This document shows, piece after piece, positions 36,471 to 44,179 of a stretch of 64,000 bases of DNA. The notes below the pieces were generated by a model. That model worked only from the letters and a program-made list of their open reading frames with translations. It was not told where the DNA came from and did not search any database. The stretch spans positions 2,790,001 to 2,854,000 of the forward strand of contig NZ_CP100404.1 in NCBI RefSeq assembly GCF_024218775.1, read 5' to 3'. The stretch comes from Haloarcula marina (lineage in GTDB: Archaea > Halobacteriota > Halobacteria > Halobacteriales > Haloarculaceae). Positions within the stretch are counted from its first letter, which is position 1. Each line of letters starts with the position of its first letter. The position numbers and the translations under genes are program-made.

Positions 36471-36608
36471 TACACCAGTCGAACCCACACATCGTAATAA
36501 GCCCGGCGAAAAGGTACGAGTCTCGAAGCCCGATTTCGAATATCGTAATGCGACCGTCTCACACGGTGGCCCCTCACATCCTCGCGGCCCGAGACGGGAC
36601 TGGCCGGG
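36471..36608 (-). promoter_or_regulatory. carB upstream region with TCGTAAT motifs
   Basis: Two copies of TCGTAAT, at about 36493-36499 and 36543-36549, resemble the element at the carA start and the half-site of the lrp-carA palindrome. The second is part of TTCGAATATCGTAA. A shared regulator for the two convergent car genes is suggested. No gene is seen in these 138 bases. Confidence 0.45.
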
Positions 36609-36839
36609 TCAGTTCCCGTTGTCGGGGAACTGATAGCGGTAGGGTTGGTCCTCGATGACCTCGACCTCACCGGACTGGGCGCGCCGCCCCAGTACTGTCG
36701 CGACGCGGTGGGCGCTCCCGAAATCCACGTCGTGTTGCTCCAGGAGGTCGAGAATCTCCCGGGCGGTGAATGGGCCGTCGGCGTCAGCGTCGTCGAGCAC
36801 CGATTGGATGCGCTCGAACTCGCCGTGGCGGATGGCCAT
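36609..36839 (-). CDS. Small winged-helix-like haloarchaeal protein
   Basis: 76 residues (MAIRHGEFERIQSVLDDADADG...). The helix pattern FTAREILDLLEQHDVDFGSAHRVATVLGRRAQSGEVEVIEDQPYRYQF has the shape of a winged HTH: helices followed by two short strands. No family name is recognised. A start nine codons upstream (MVFRVLYVL) is possible but places a hydrophobic leader before the domain. It stands alone upstream of carB on the same strand. It may bind DNA or be a protein-protein adaptor. Confidence 0.65.
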   Translation of the reverse strand: MAIRHGEFERIQSVLDDADADGPFTAREILDLLEQHDVDFGSAHRVATVLGRRAQSGEVEVIEDQPYRYQFPDNGN

Positions 36840-36936
36840 GAGGACATACAAAACCCGAAACACCATATAACACCGTCAGACAGCCGTCAGACGGCGTTTT
36901 AGCGAAAATCGACGGACGGCGCAGGGGCGCGTCCTG

Positions 36937-37707
36937 TCAGCCGTTGTCATACGCCGACGGCGTCGTCGCGTCTGCCGTCTCGACGCTCGCGTTCGGCCAC
37001 TGGTCGCGCACCCACCCCGGACGGTCGACCGTCGTCTCGTCGACCCGCGTGTACCGGAAGCGATAGCTGACCGTGGTGTTCTGCGCCGCGTCGCGGTAGC
37101 CGACTGCGAACGAGCGGACGAACCCGGGCGGTGTGACGACTGCACGGACGGCGTACTCCTCGGTCCGGTAGAACCCCGCGGGCGCACGCCCGGCGACAAT
37201 CTCGTACCCGCCTGGGTGAGGGTTGATTCGGGCGCTCCCGACCGGGAGGTAGCTTTCGAGGAGGCGACCGGTGACGTGGCCGAAGCGGTCGTGCGCGGGA
37301 ACGGACTGGGCCCGCGAGAACTGCACGCCGAGCGGTCGGCGGGCGCGACTGTAGCGGACCGGCCCGTCGACGAACGTCCGGTCGCTGTACCCACCGGTCG
37401 TGCGTTCGCTCCGGTAGCGATACCGACGCTCGCTCTCGACGGCGAGTTCCGTCACCCGACCCCTGTTGCCGCCCCTCCACTGGATGCCCAGCGTGTACGA
37501 CCGGTTCGCCAGCAAGTCTCGGTGGGCGAGCGCGAGCGCCTCGGGGTCGGCGATGCTGTCGTTGGTCAGGCCCGGAATCCCCGCCGCCCCCGTCGGTTGC
37601 TCGGGGACCGGCGCGGGCGTCACCGTCGGCGTCCGTTCTCCGGCGGTGAAGCCGCTACAGCCGGTAAGCAAGAGGAGCGTCGCGACGGCGAGGGGACGCC
37701 AGTCCAT
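36937..37707 (-). CDS. Haloarchaeal lipoprotein of unknown function
   Basis: 256 residues. The N-terminus MDWRPLAVATLLLLTGCSG is a lipoprotein signal peptide with lipobox LTGC, so the protein is anchored outside the membrane. The mature region has repeated strand-like segments (YTLGIQWRGGNRGRVTELAVESERRYRYRSERTTGGYSDRTFVDG) similar to other haloarchaeal surface lipoproteins of unknown role. ATG 37707 is used; a GTG one codon earlier is possible. It lies between an intergenic repeat and the wHTH-like gene. Confidence 0.75.
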   Translation of the reverse strand: MDWRPLAVATLLLLTGCSGFTAGERTPTVTPAPVPEQPTGAAGIPGLTNDSIADPEALALAHRDLLANRSYTLGIQWRGGNRGRVTELAVESERRYRYRSERTTGGYSDRTFVDGPVRYSRARRPLGVQFSRAQSVPAHDRFGHVTGRLLESYLPVGSARINPHPGGYEIVAGRAPAGFYRTEEYAVRAVVTPPGFVRSFAVGYRDAAQNTTVSYRFRYTRVDETTVDRPGWVRDQWPNASVETADATTPSAYDNG

Positions 37708-37757
37708 CACTCGAAGGACGGACTGCTCGCAGGAAACAGTACTGTCTCAGCTAGCCG

Positions 37758-37798
37758 CGACCGACACTCAGATCGCCGTGTCGTGTCGGTCGTCGAAG
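37758..37798. repeat. 41-bp direct repeat with internal 10-bp inverted repeat, copy 1
   Basis: The same 41 bases recur at 37863-37903. Within each copy, CGACCGACAC pairs perfectly with GTGTCGGTCG across 15 bases, so each can form a hairpin. This copy lies between genes, between the lipoprotein start and the end of the next gene. Confidence 0.75.
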
Positions 37799-37862
37799 CA
37801 CCGATAGACTGCGTCTATCGAGGGCTCGTTCACGCCGTTCACGAGACTTCCGAGGAACGCCT

Positions 37863-37903
37863 CGACCGACACTCAGATCGCCGTGTCGTGTCGGTCGTCG
37901 AAG
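37863..37903. repeat. 41-bp direct repeat with internal 10-bp inverted repeat, copy 2
   Basis: Identical to 37758-37798. This copy contains the last nine codons and the stop of the DUF5815-like gene on the minus strand (FDDRHDTAI, stop at 37873). The element therefore supplies the C-terminus of that protein. Confidence 0.75.
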
Positions 37904-38409
37904 TTCCGCTCCGCGCGGTACTGCTCGACGAACGCGCTCACGTCGAACGCCAGCATCTGCTCTTCGAACTCGGCCATCACGGCGTCGTCTTCGGCGTGAC
38001 TGACGGCGTGTTCCATCAGTTCGACCAGCAACTCGACCACGATTTCGTGGAGGCGGCGCGAGTCGAAGTCGGTGACCCACGCCAGTGAGAAGCCCACGGC
38101 CCCGTCTTCGGCGGCGTCGGCGACGGCGACTCGCTCGGGAAATTCCTCGATGACGACGCCCATCAGGTGGGCCATCGTGAACTCGTCGTGGTCGTCGGCC
38201 GGTTCGACAGTCTCCACGAGGACCTGCTCTAAGAACTCGGGGACGAAGCGGGCCAGCGGATGGGCGTCCAGCACGACGGCGTGAGTCGCGCCGCAGGCGC
38301 AGTCCAACTCGCGAATCCCCATGTGGAGGTCGTCGTGAGTGTCGATGACCTCGCCGCAGGGGAGTTCGAGTTCGGACTCGCGCCCGCCGGGCACGCGCGG
38401 TTCTGCCAT
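37873..38409 (-). CDS. DUF5815-like haloarchaeal protein
   Basis: 178 residues. The protein begins MAEPRVPGGRESELELPCGEV and contains DCACGATHAVVLDAHPLARFVPEFLEQVLVETVEPADD. A CxC and upstream cysteine could bind metal. It has many acidic residues and no membrane helix. From memory it matches a haloarchaeal family annotated DUF5815; this was not checked. Its final residues and stop fall inside a repeated 41-bp element, so the C-terminus is probably altered compared with orthologues. The role is unknown. Confidence 0.65.
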   Translation of the reverse strand: MAEPRVPGGRESELELPCGEVIDTHDDLHMGIRELDCACGATHAVVLDAHPLARFVPEFLEQVLVETVEPADDHDEFTMAHLMGVVIEEFPERVAVADAAEDGAVGFSLAWVTDFDSRRLHEIVVELLVELMEHAVSHAEDDAVMAEFEEQMLAFDVSAFVEQYRAERNFDDRHDTAI

Positions 38410-38454
38410 TACCGGCGGTAGGCGACTCGCGGGGTTAAAGCCCGCGATACGGCT

Positions 38455-39282
38455 TTAGACCTCGGCTTCGGCCGCGCTCGCTCGCACTTGCAGGTAGGCG
38501 GCGGTCACCGCGGCGATACCGAGCGCCTGAAACACGGCGTTGAGAACCGTCGAGACGACGCTCAGTAGGACGGGCCCCGAGACGCCGGCGACGGGACCGG
38601 GACCGAGGAACGCCGACAGGAACGTGGGTACGCTGGCGACGAGGCCGAACAGGCCGAGGACGACCAAGAGGACGATGATGCTCGCGGGGTCGTCCATGAA
38701 CCGGGCGAAACTGTTGCGCACCGTCTCGCCGTAGCCGCCGTCGTTCAGCGCGATTTCCTGTCGGAGGTAGACGAAGACGGTCAGGAGGACGAGCGACCCG
38801 ACGGAGCCGAGCAGTGACCCCAGTATCGACCCCATCGGGCCGTATATCTGTCCGAGAGTCGGGGCCACGGACCCGAGGACGAACAGGAGGACGGCGACGC
38901 CGCCACCCAGAACGAGGACCATCCCCGCTCGCTCGGCGGCCGACCCGACGGCCGTCTCGCTCGGTCCCGCGAAGGAGCGAATCGCCCAGAACCGGACGAG
39001 TTCGCCAGCGAGGACGAACAGGAGGACGAGCACGGTGGCGAGAGCGATGCCGAAGTCGAGCGCGAACGGGAAGTTCGCGGCGAAGGAGGCGATGGCCTGC
39101 TGTTGGGCCTCGGTGTACGCGCCGCTCTCGAACACGATGTCGAGCAGTTCGCTGCTGAAGCTCTGTGTCGCGACGAGGTTGCCGAGGTTGTAGAGGACCA
39201 GTACGGCGACGACGAGCAGTCCCGTCTCGCTCGTCAGGTCGTCGAAGCCGCGGCGGAGGGCCGCTCCGATGTCGAGGGACAT
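38455..39282 (-). CDS. Polytopic haloarchaeal membrane protein
   Basis: 275 residues, five to six long hydrophobic helices (about 22-42, 72-96, 115-135, 150-172, 195-220, 235-262). The N-terminal stretch MSLDIGAALRRGFDDLTSETGLLVVAVLVLYNLGNLVA and the central GGYGETVRNSFARFMDDP are typical of a haloarchaeal membrane-protein group without known function. It starts at an ATG close to a short AT-rich segment (CGCGATAATAAATACC, about 39301-39316) that may be its promoter. No partner genes. Confidence 0.7.
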   Translation of the reverse strand: MSLDIGAALRRGFDDLTSETGLLVVAVLVLYNLGNLVATQSFSSELLDIVFESGAYTEAQQQAIASFAANFPFALDFGIALATVLVLLFVLAGELVRFWAIRSFAGPSETAVGSAAERAGMVLVLGGGVAVLLFVLGSVAPTLGQIYGPMGSILGSLLGSVGSLVLLTVFVYLRQEIALNDGGYGETVRNSFARFMDDPASIIVLLVVLGLFGLVASVPTFLSAFLGPGPVAGVSGPVLLSVVSTVLNAVFQALGIAAVTAAYLQVRASAAEAEV

Positions 39283-39343
39283 GTTCGTTCGACTCGGCGG
39301 ACGCGATAATAAATACCGGTTCCGGCGTGAAACAGACGGGGCG

Positions 39344-39760
39344 TCAGGGCCAGTCGTCGCGTTCGTCGTCTTCGTTGGTCGTCGCCGCCGGGGCCTCGGG
39401 TTCGCCGAGTTCCCACTCGGCGGCCTCGGCGGCCTGTTCGACGGGCAGGTACTCCCACCCGGCCGTCTCGGCCAGTGCGGCGGCTTCCTCGTCGGTGCCG
39501 ACGAAGACGTGCCGGTCGGTGTCGAACTGCTCTTTGACGTTGACCAGACTCTCCTCGCGGCCCCGCGGGCCGGAGAAGAAGTCCTGTCGGATGCGGTGCT
39601 TGCGCGTGAAGTTCGTCACGACGTAGGTGGGCTGGTCGGAGATGACGCCCACGTACTCGGACCACTGGCGGGCGTCGTTGAAGACGCTGTCCGGATACGC
39701 CAGTTGCTTCAGCGCGTCTAAGTCGAACGCGAGGGTCATGTCGCCGCTGCCGCCGTCCAT
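39344..39760 (-). CDS. Haloarchaeal conserved hypothetical protein
   Basis: 138 residues. An alpha/beta pattern: MTLAFDLDALKQLAYPDSVFNDARQWSEYVGVISDQPTYVVTNFTRKHRIRQDFFSGPRG, then QFDTDRHVFVGTDEEAAALAETAGWEYLPVEQAAEAAEW, then an acidic tail. No catalytic motif is seen. Translation could also start at the ATG seven codons in (39739, MTLAFD), which would remove a Gly/Asp leader. I recall similar haloarchaeal proteins under a DUF but cannot name it safely. Confidence 0.65.
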   Translation of the reverse strand: MDGGSGDMTLAFDLDALKQLAYPDSVFNDARQWSEYVGVISDQPTYVVTNFTRKHRIRQDFFSGPRGREESLVNVKEQFDTDRHVFVGTDEEAAALAETAGWEYLPVEQAAEAAEWELGEPEAPAATTNEDDERDDWP

Positions 39761-39811
39761 GGCGCTACCTCCGCTGTGCGCAGAAAAAAGGGCGTCGTTA
39801 TCCCCCGCCGA

Positions 39812-40024
39812 CTACCGCCGACGCTGGTCCGCTTGCGACAACGTCTGGGCCCGTTCCTGTATCTCGTCCATCTCACGCGCGGCGGTCTGACCGCTCTCGC
39901 CGTGGCTCTGGTTGACCGAGGCGTCGAGTCGGGCCCCCGCGAAGCCGTCGTCGCCGTCTTCGGCGTCGCCTCTGTCGCCCCGACGGAGGGTGCTACGGAG
40001 ACGCCGGAGGACTGCTCGGAGCAC
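39812..40024 (-). CDS. Possible small haloarchaeal protein
   Basis: 70 codons from a GTG. The composition is haloarchaeal (DRGDAEDGDDGFAGARLD, then ASVNQSHGESGQTAAREMDEIQERAQTLSQADQRRR), and the last 30 residues look helical. It lies in a 312-base gap between two minus-strand genes, 48 bases downstream of the oxidoreductase stop. No homologue is recognised and the start is uncertain; it could be non-coding. Confidence 0.35.
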   Translation of the reverse strand: MLRAVLRRLRSTLRRGDRGDAEDGDDGFAGARLDASVNQSHGESGQTAAREMDEIQERAQTLSQADQRRR

Positions 40025-40072
40025 AGCTACCGATTGGGTGTCCAGAAAGGAAAAGTCGGGGGTCGTCGCGGC

Positions 40073-41323
40073 TTACTCGGCGGGTGCAGCCGTCTGCGCT
40101 TTCACTTCTTCGAGGTCGACGTCCTTCTCCAAGAGGAGTTCCTTCTTCTCGGCGACCTGTCGCTCCTCGCGGATGAGCTTCTTGAACTTCGACTGCTGGG
40201 AGAGGTCGCCGATGAGCACGCCACCGACCAGTTGGCCGTCCTCGAAGGCGAGACGCCGCCACTCGCTGTCGGAGTACTTCCGCTCGGCCTCGTCGTCGCC
40301 GCGGGCCGGGTGGCCAAAGGAGAGGAACGGGAAGTCGAAGTGAGTGATGGAGTACGAGGAGACCCAGCGGAACTCGTCGGCCTCGTCGTCGGCGACCATG
40401 TTCGTGCCAGCGACCGACCCCTGTTCCTTCGCGGAGCCCCATGCACCGTTCTGGGCCTGCGCGTTGAGGATGGTGTCGTAGAACTGCGTGATGTCACCGG
40501 CGGCGTAGACGTCCTCGACGTTGGTCTGCATGTACTCGTCGACGACGATGCCGTCGTCGAGTTCGATACCGGAGCCACCGAGGAACTCGGTGTTGAAGTC
40601 CAGTCCGATGGCGACGCCCGCCCACTCGCCGTCGTACGCCTCGCCGTTCGGGTCGACGGCACCGGTCACGTGGCCGTCGTCGTCGACGGTGAAGTGGTCG
40701 ACGCCGGAGTCGAAGACGGGTTCGACGCCGTTCTCGCGCAGCGCCTCGTGGATGATTTCCGCGCCGTCCTCCGAGAGCGCGTAGCGCCACCAGCGGTTAC
40801 CGCGCATGAGGTACTTCGCGTCGATACCCTGTGCGGCACAGACCGCGGCGAGGTCGATGCCGAGCAGGCCAGCCCCGACGATGATGCCTTTGTCGGACTC
40901 CTCGGCGTGTTCGGCGATGCCGCGCGCGTCCTGGAAGGTCCAGAAGTGGTGGATGCCGTCGGCGTCGCTGTTCTCGACGGGGACCTGTGCGGGCGTGCCG
41001 CCCGTCGCCACGAGGAGTTTGTCGTACTCGTAGGTCGTTCCCTTGTGGGTGTTGACCTCGTGAGCGTCGGGGTCGATGTCGGTCACGTGGGTGTTGAGTT
41101 CGAGGTTGATGTCCCGCTCCTCGTACCACTCGGGTTCGTGGATGGAGATGGGGGCCTCGGGGAGTTTGCCCTTCGCGAACTCCTTGATGAGGATGCGGTT
41201 GTAGAGGGCCTCGCCCTCGTCGGTGATGATGGTTACATCTGCGTCCGGGTCTTCTTCCCGGATTGTCTCGGCCGCGGACGCTCCCGCGATGCCGTCTCCG
41301 ATTATCACGTGCGACGTGCTCAT
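40073..41323 (-). CDS. NAD(P)/FAD-dependent oxidoreductase
   Basis: 416 residues, related to nitrite/rubredoxin reductase-type flavoproteins. FAD loop IIGDGIAGASAAETI; the segment EALYNRILIKEFAKGKLPEAPISIHEPEWYEERDINLELNT is the typical second block. The NAD(P) loop is IIVGAGLLGIDLA, and the flavin-binding end is VYAAGDITQFYD. After residue about 320 there is a C-terminal domain with WRRLAFEDGQLVGGVLIGDLSQQ. No redox-active CxxC. Electron acceptor unknown. Divergent from the DUF6149-like gene; CATTAAGC about 20 bases upstream is a likely promoter element. Confidence 0.8.
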   Translation of the reverse strand: MSTSHVIIGDGIAGASAAETIREEDPDADVTIITDEGEALYNRILIKEFAKGKLPEAPISIHEPEWYEERDINLELNTHVTDIDPDAHEVNTHKGTTYEYDKLLVATGGTPAQVPVENSDADGIHHFWTFQDARGIAEHAEESDKGIIVGAGLLGIDLAAVCAAQGIDAKYLMRGNRWWRYALSEDGAEIIHEALRENGVEPVFDSGVDHFTVDDDGHVTGAVDPNGEAYDGEWAGVAIGLDFNTEFLGGSGIELDDGIVVDEYMQTNVEDVYAAGDITQFYDTILNAQAQNGAWGSAKEQGSVAGTNMVADDEADEFRWVSSYSITHFDFPFLSFGHPARGDDEAERKYSDSEWRRLAFEDGQLVGGVLIGDLSQQSKFKKLIREERQVAEKKELLLEKDVDLEEVKAQTAAPAE

Positions 41324-41452
41324 GTTCGGTGCGTAGGAAATCGTGCTTAATGTGGATTGCTATCTCCGTATCGTTTGCGCTATCGGGGGTCGAATCCCCG
41401 AAATCGGGCGGTAGTCGGGGTATTGAAGGCGTTCGAGTCCTAAGCGGAAGTG

Positions 41453-42046
41453 ATGAAACTCCGTCAGAACGTCAAGCACTTCGCGGCCAAGCAGGCGCTG
41501 ACGCTCCCGGTGGTCGGCGAGCAAGTGAACGATTGGCTGGTGGACCTCCACACCAACGTCTTCGCGAAGAAGGCCGACGACGACCGGGCCGAGGAGCGAC
41601 GGCCCCACTTAGACGATTTCTTCGACGCGACGATGGACACCTACGTCGCCGCGCTGGACGCGGGGTTCCCGGAGGCCGAAGCCCGTGAAATCACCCACGT
41701 GCAGGCCAACTTCGACTTCTACAACCACGGCTGGACGGAGATGATGGAGTTCCCGAGCGACGAACTCGAAGCCCACTACGAGCGCTACGCGGCGTTCTTC
41801 GAGCGCTACGACATCACCATCGACGACCCCCTCGGGACGTTCCGACCGGCCGACGGTATCACGGCGGCCCCGTCGACGCCCGAGAAACTGGAGAACCCCG
41901 AGCACCCCCATGCCGAGGGCGGGTTCGCCGACGACGCCTACGTCGAGACGGAAGACGGCGAGATAATCGCGGGCGGACAGGCGGAACCCGACGACGTGGA
42001 CCCGTCGATGGCCCCCGGCGCGGACGACGAAGCCACGAGCGACTGA
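41453..42046 (+). CDS. DUF6149-like haloarchaeal protein
   Basis: 197 residues. MKLRQNVKHFAAKQALTLPVVGEQVNDWLVDLHTNVFAKKADDDRAEER is an amphipathic N-terminus. A helical core HLDDFFDATMDTYVAALDAGFPEAEAREITHVQANFDFYNHGWTEMMEFP follows, then a disordered acidic tail with EHPHAEGGF. From memory it fits DUF6149, which often sits beside a flavoprotein as here (divergent FAD oxidoreductase). No catalytic motif seen. ATG 41453 is used; a GTG one codon earlier is equally possible. A hairpin follows 29 bases after the stop. Confidence 0.65.
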   Translation: MKLRQNVKHFAAKQALTLPVVGEQVNDWLVDLHTNVFAKKADDDRAEERRPHLDDFFDATMDTYVAALDAGFPEAEAREITHVQANFDFYNHGWTEMMEFPSDELEAHYERYAAFFERYDITIDDPLGTFRPADGITAAPSTPEKLENPEHPHAEGGFADDAYVETEDGEIIAGGQAEPDDVDPSMAPGADDEATSD

Positions 42047-42074
42047 TAGTGATTGCTGTAGCGATTTACCGCTC

Positions 42075-42098
42075 CGACCGCACGCAGTCGTGCGGTCG
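42075..42098 (+). terminator. Perfect hairpin 29 bases after the DUF6149-like gene
   Basis: GACCGCACG (42076-42084), loop CAGT, CGTGCGGTC (42089-42097), plus a closing C-G pair. The stem is identical to that at 11031-11052, with a different loop, and it lies at the same 29-base distance from a plus-strand stop. It sits in a convergent intergenic region, 38 bases before the end of the next gene. Confidence 0.5.
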
Positions 42099-42136
42099 AT
42101 GTGGAACAGACCGACAGTAGTCACTATGAGCGGCGG

Positions 42137-42784
42137 TCACGGTTCTGCGGACTCGTCCACCACGTCGAACAGCGCGAGACACTCCGTGTACACAGTCGAA
42201 TTCTGCCCGACGGTCTGAACGGCGAAGGCGTACCGACCGGGCGAGAGTTTCGTCGCGACCGACTCGACGTTCTCGCCGGTGTCGCGGGTCGTCGTATCGA
42301 GGAGCCATTCGTGTCGCTCGTCCGTCCGAAGCGTCGCCGTCTCGCCGCCGGGGTCGGCCGTCGCCACGTTCGTCCACTCCGCGCCCTGGGCCGCCGCGCG
42401 CCGCTTGAAGAGGTACCAGTCGTTCGCGAACACCGTCAGGTCGCCCTCGACGCGCCAGTACAGCGTCACCCGGAGCGGGTTCGCCGGGTCGCCCTCGACC
42501 AGACTGACGACGGGCCTGTCCGGGACGAGTCGCAGGCCCGACTCGTCGGTCTGAATGTGCGAACACACCGTCTGGTCGGTGCGGCGGTCGAATCGCGGAC
42601 ACACTTCGTCGTCGAAGCGACGCCACGGGTCCGCCGCGGTGGCCGTCGCCGACGGGACGGGTGCGGGCGTCACCTCTGGGTCTCCGTCGGCGTCGTCCTC
42701 GGCGGCCCCGAGGGCGTTGCACCCGGCGAGGCCGCCGACTCCCGAGAGTCCGGCGAGTCCCGCGAGGACGGCGCGTCGGCGCAT
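42137..42784 (-). CDS. Tat-exported haloarchaeal lipoprotein of unknown function
   Basis: 215 residues. The N-terminus MRRRAVLAGLAGLSGVGGLAGCN has a twin-arginine start and a lipobox (LAGC), so it is exported folded and lipid-anchored. A Thr/Pro/Ala linker is followed by a beta-rich domain (LRVTLYWRVEGDLTVFANDWYLFKRR, TATLRTDERHEWLLDTTTRDTGE, GRYAFAVQTVGQNSTVYTE). No enzymatic motif. It ends convergently to the DUF6149-like gene and begins 37 bases downstream of the stop of the next oxidoreductase, with which it may be cotranscribed. Confidence 0.7.
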   Translation of the reverse strand: MRRRAVLAGLAGLSGVGGLAGCNALGAAEDDADGDPEVTPAPVPSATATAADPWRRFDDEVCPRFDRRTDQTVCSHIQTDESGLRLVPDRPVVSLVEGDPANPLRVTLYWRVEGDLTVFANDWYLFKRRAAAQGAEWTNVATADPGGETATLRTDERHEWLLDTTTRDTGENVESVATKLSPGRYAFAVQTVGQNSTVYTECLALFDVVDESAEP

Positions 42785-42821
42785 GGGAGGGCTTCGGGCC
42801 GGAGCGACAAAACGGGGCGGC

Positions 42822-44168
42822 CTACTCCGCGGTGGGTACGTGGTCGGTCGCGGCGTCCGCGCGGCCGTCGATACGGTCGGCGACTTCGTAGCCCGCCACG
42901 ACGCCGCCGTTCAGCGACCGCTCGGGGTACTGCGCGGCGGAGGCCATCCCGGCGTAGTAGACGCCGTCGGCCACCTCGTCGCCGAGGTCGTAGGGGACGA
43001 CCATGTCCAGATAGCCGCGCTCGTAGACCGGCGCTGTCCGGGGGTTTCGCGCCGTGCGGACCCAGTTGACGGCCTCGCGGTCGAACTGCGGGAACAGGTC
43101 CTCGATGGCCGAGAGCCACGTCTCGCGGACCTCCTCGTCGTCCTGCTGCCAGATGTCCTCGTCCAGCGACTGGACGTAGCGGGCGACATACAGCAGATGT
43201 TCCCCGCCGTACCGCTCCCGCGGGATGAAGTTCGTGTGCTCGATGAGCGCGCCGAATGGGGCTTCGTCGGCGACGTTGAGCCAGTACGTATCGAGTAGCG
43301 ACTCGTCCATGCTGATGACCGAGCACACCGTCCCCTGAAAGTCGATGTCGCAGGGGTAGCCCGTGAGCGATTCGAGGACGTTCGGCATCGCCGCGACGAC
43401 GACGCTGTCAACGTCGTGGGTCGTCTCGCCGTCGGCGTTCTCGGCGGTGAGGCCGGTCACCTCGCCGTCGGCGGTGTGGAGGTCGGTGACGCGCGTCCCC
43501 GTCTCGATGTTGTCGCGGCCGACGGCGTCGACGAGTGCGTCCAGCAACCGTCCGAACCCGCCGTCCAGATAGCCCAGTATCTCCCCGCGTAGGATGTCTC
43601 GCTCGCCGCGGAACTTGATGCGTCCCAACAGCCACGCGGCGCTCACGTCCGCCTTCCGGTCGCCGAACTTCGCGTCCAGCAGGGGTTCGAAGAAAGTCTC
43701 GTAGACGTTCTGGGTCGTGTGTTCGCGGGCGAACTGCTCGACGGGCACGTCCTCGAAGTCCGAGAGTTCCTCGTAGGTGTCGAACGACGGGACGCCGCCG
43801 CGAACGTCGATGTCGAGCGTGAGCATCCCCAGTCGGAACTTGTCGTAGAGGCTCCAGTGCGGGAAAGAGAGAATCTCCCACGGCGTGTCCATCGGGTGGA
43901 CGACGCCGTCGACGTAGTAGGCGTTCTTCCCGACGTGCCACTCCACGTCGTCGCCCAGTCCCAGTTCCTCGGCGAGTTCGACGATGGTCTCTTCTGATTT
44001 CGAGAGGTGGTGGTAGAACTTCTCGATGGGGTCACCGGCAGTCTCGTACACCGCGGCGAGACCCCCGAGGGCGTCGCTCGCCTCGAAGACGCGAACCTCG
44101 TGCCCGCGCTCCCTGAGGCGGTACGCCGCAGAGAGCCCGGCGATACCGCCGCCGACGACGCCAATCAT
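42822..44168 (-). CDS. FAD-dependent amine-oxidase/desaturase-like oxidoreductase
   Basis: 448 residues. The N-terminal dinucleotide fold is canonical: VVGGGIAGLSAAYRLRERGHEVRVFEASDALGGLA, followed by the GxxDPIEKFYHHLSKSEE region seen in UDP-galactopyranose mutase-like and carotenoid-type oxidoreductases. The C-terminal FAD block is GVYYAGMASAAQYPERSLNGGVVAGYEVADRI. The substrate cannot be read; sugar-nucleotide or lipid/carotenoid oxidation are possibilities. It lies 11 bases from the stop of the 7TM histidine kinase on the same strand, so the two may share a transcript. Start ATG 44168 fits the Rossmann beta-1 strand. Confidence 0.75.
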   Translation of the reverse strand: MIGVVGGGIAGLSAAYRLRERGHEVRVFEASDALGGLAAVYETAGDPIEKFYHHLSKSEETIVELAEELGLGDDVEWHVGKNAYYVDGVVHPMDTPWEILSFPHWSLYDKFRLGMLTLDIDVRGGVPSFDTYEELSDFEDVPVEQFAREHTTQNVYETFFEPLLDAKFGDRKADVSAAWLLGRIKFRGERDILRGEILGYLDGGFGRLLDALVDAVGRDNIETGTRVTDLHTADGEVTGLTAENADGETTHDVDSVVVAAMPNVLESLTGYPCDIDFQGTVCSVISMDESLLDTYWLNVADEAPFGALIEHTNFIPRERYGGEHLLYVARYVQSLDEDIWQQDDEEVRETWLSAIEDLFPQFDREAVNWVRTARNPRTAPVYERGYLDMVVPYDLGDEVADGVYYAGMASAAQYPERSLNGGVVAGYEVADRIDGRADAATDHVPTAE

Positions 44169-44179
44169 ACTCGCCGATT

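Noticed and set aside
39776-41350. A 524-codon plus-strand frame opposite the FAD oxidoreductase
   Set aside because: The minus-strand flavoprotein has all its conserved motifs, so this is antisense shadow sequence.
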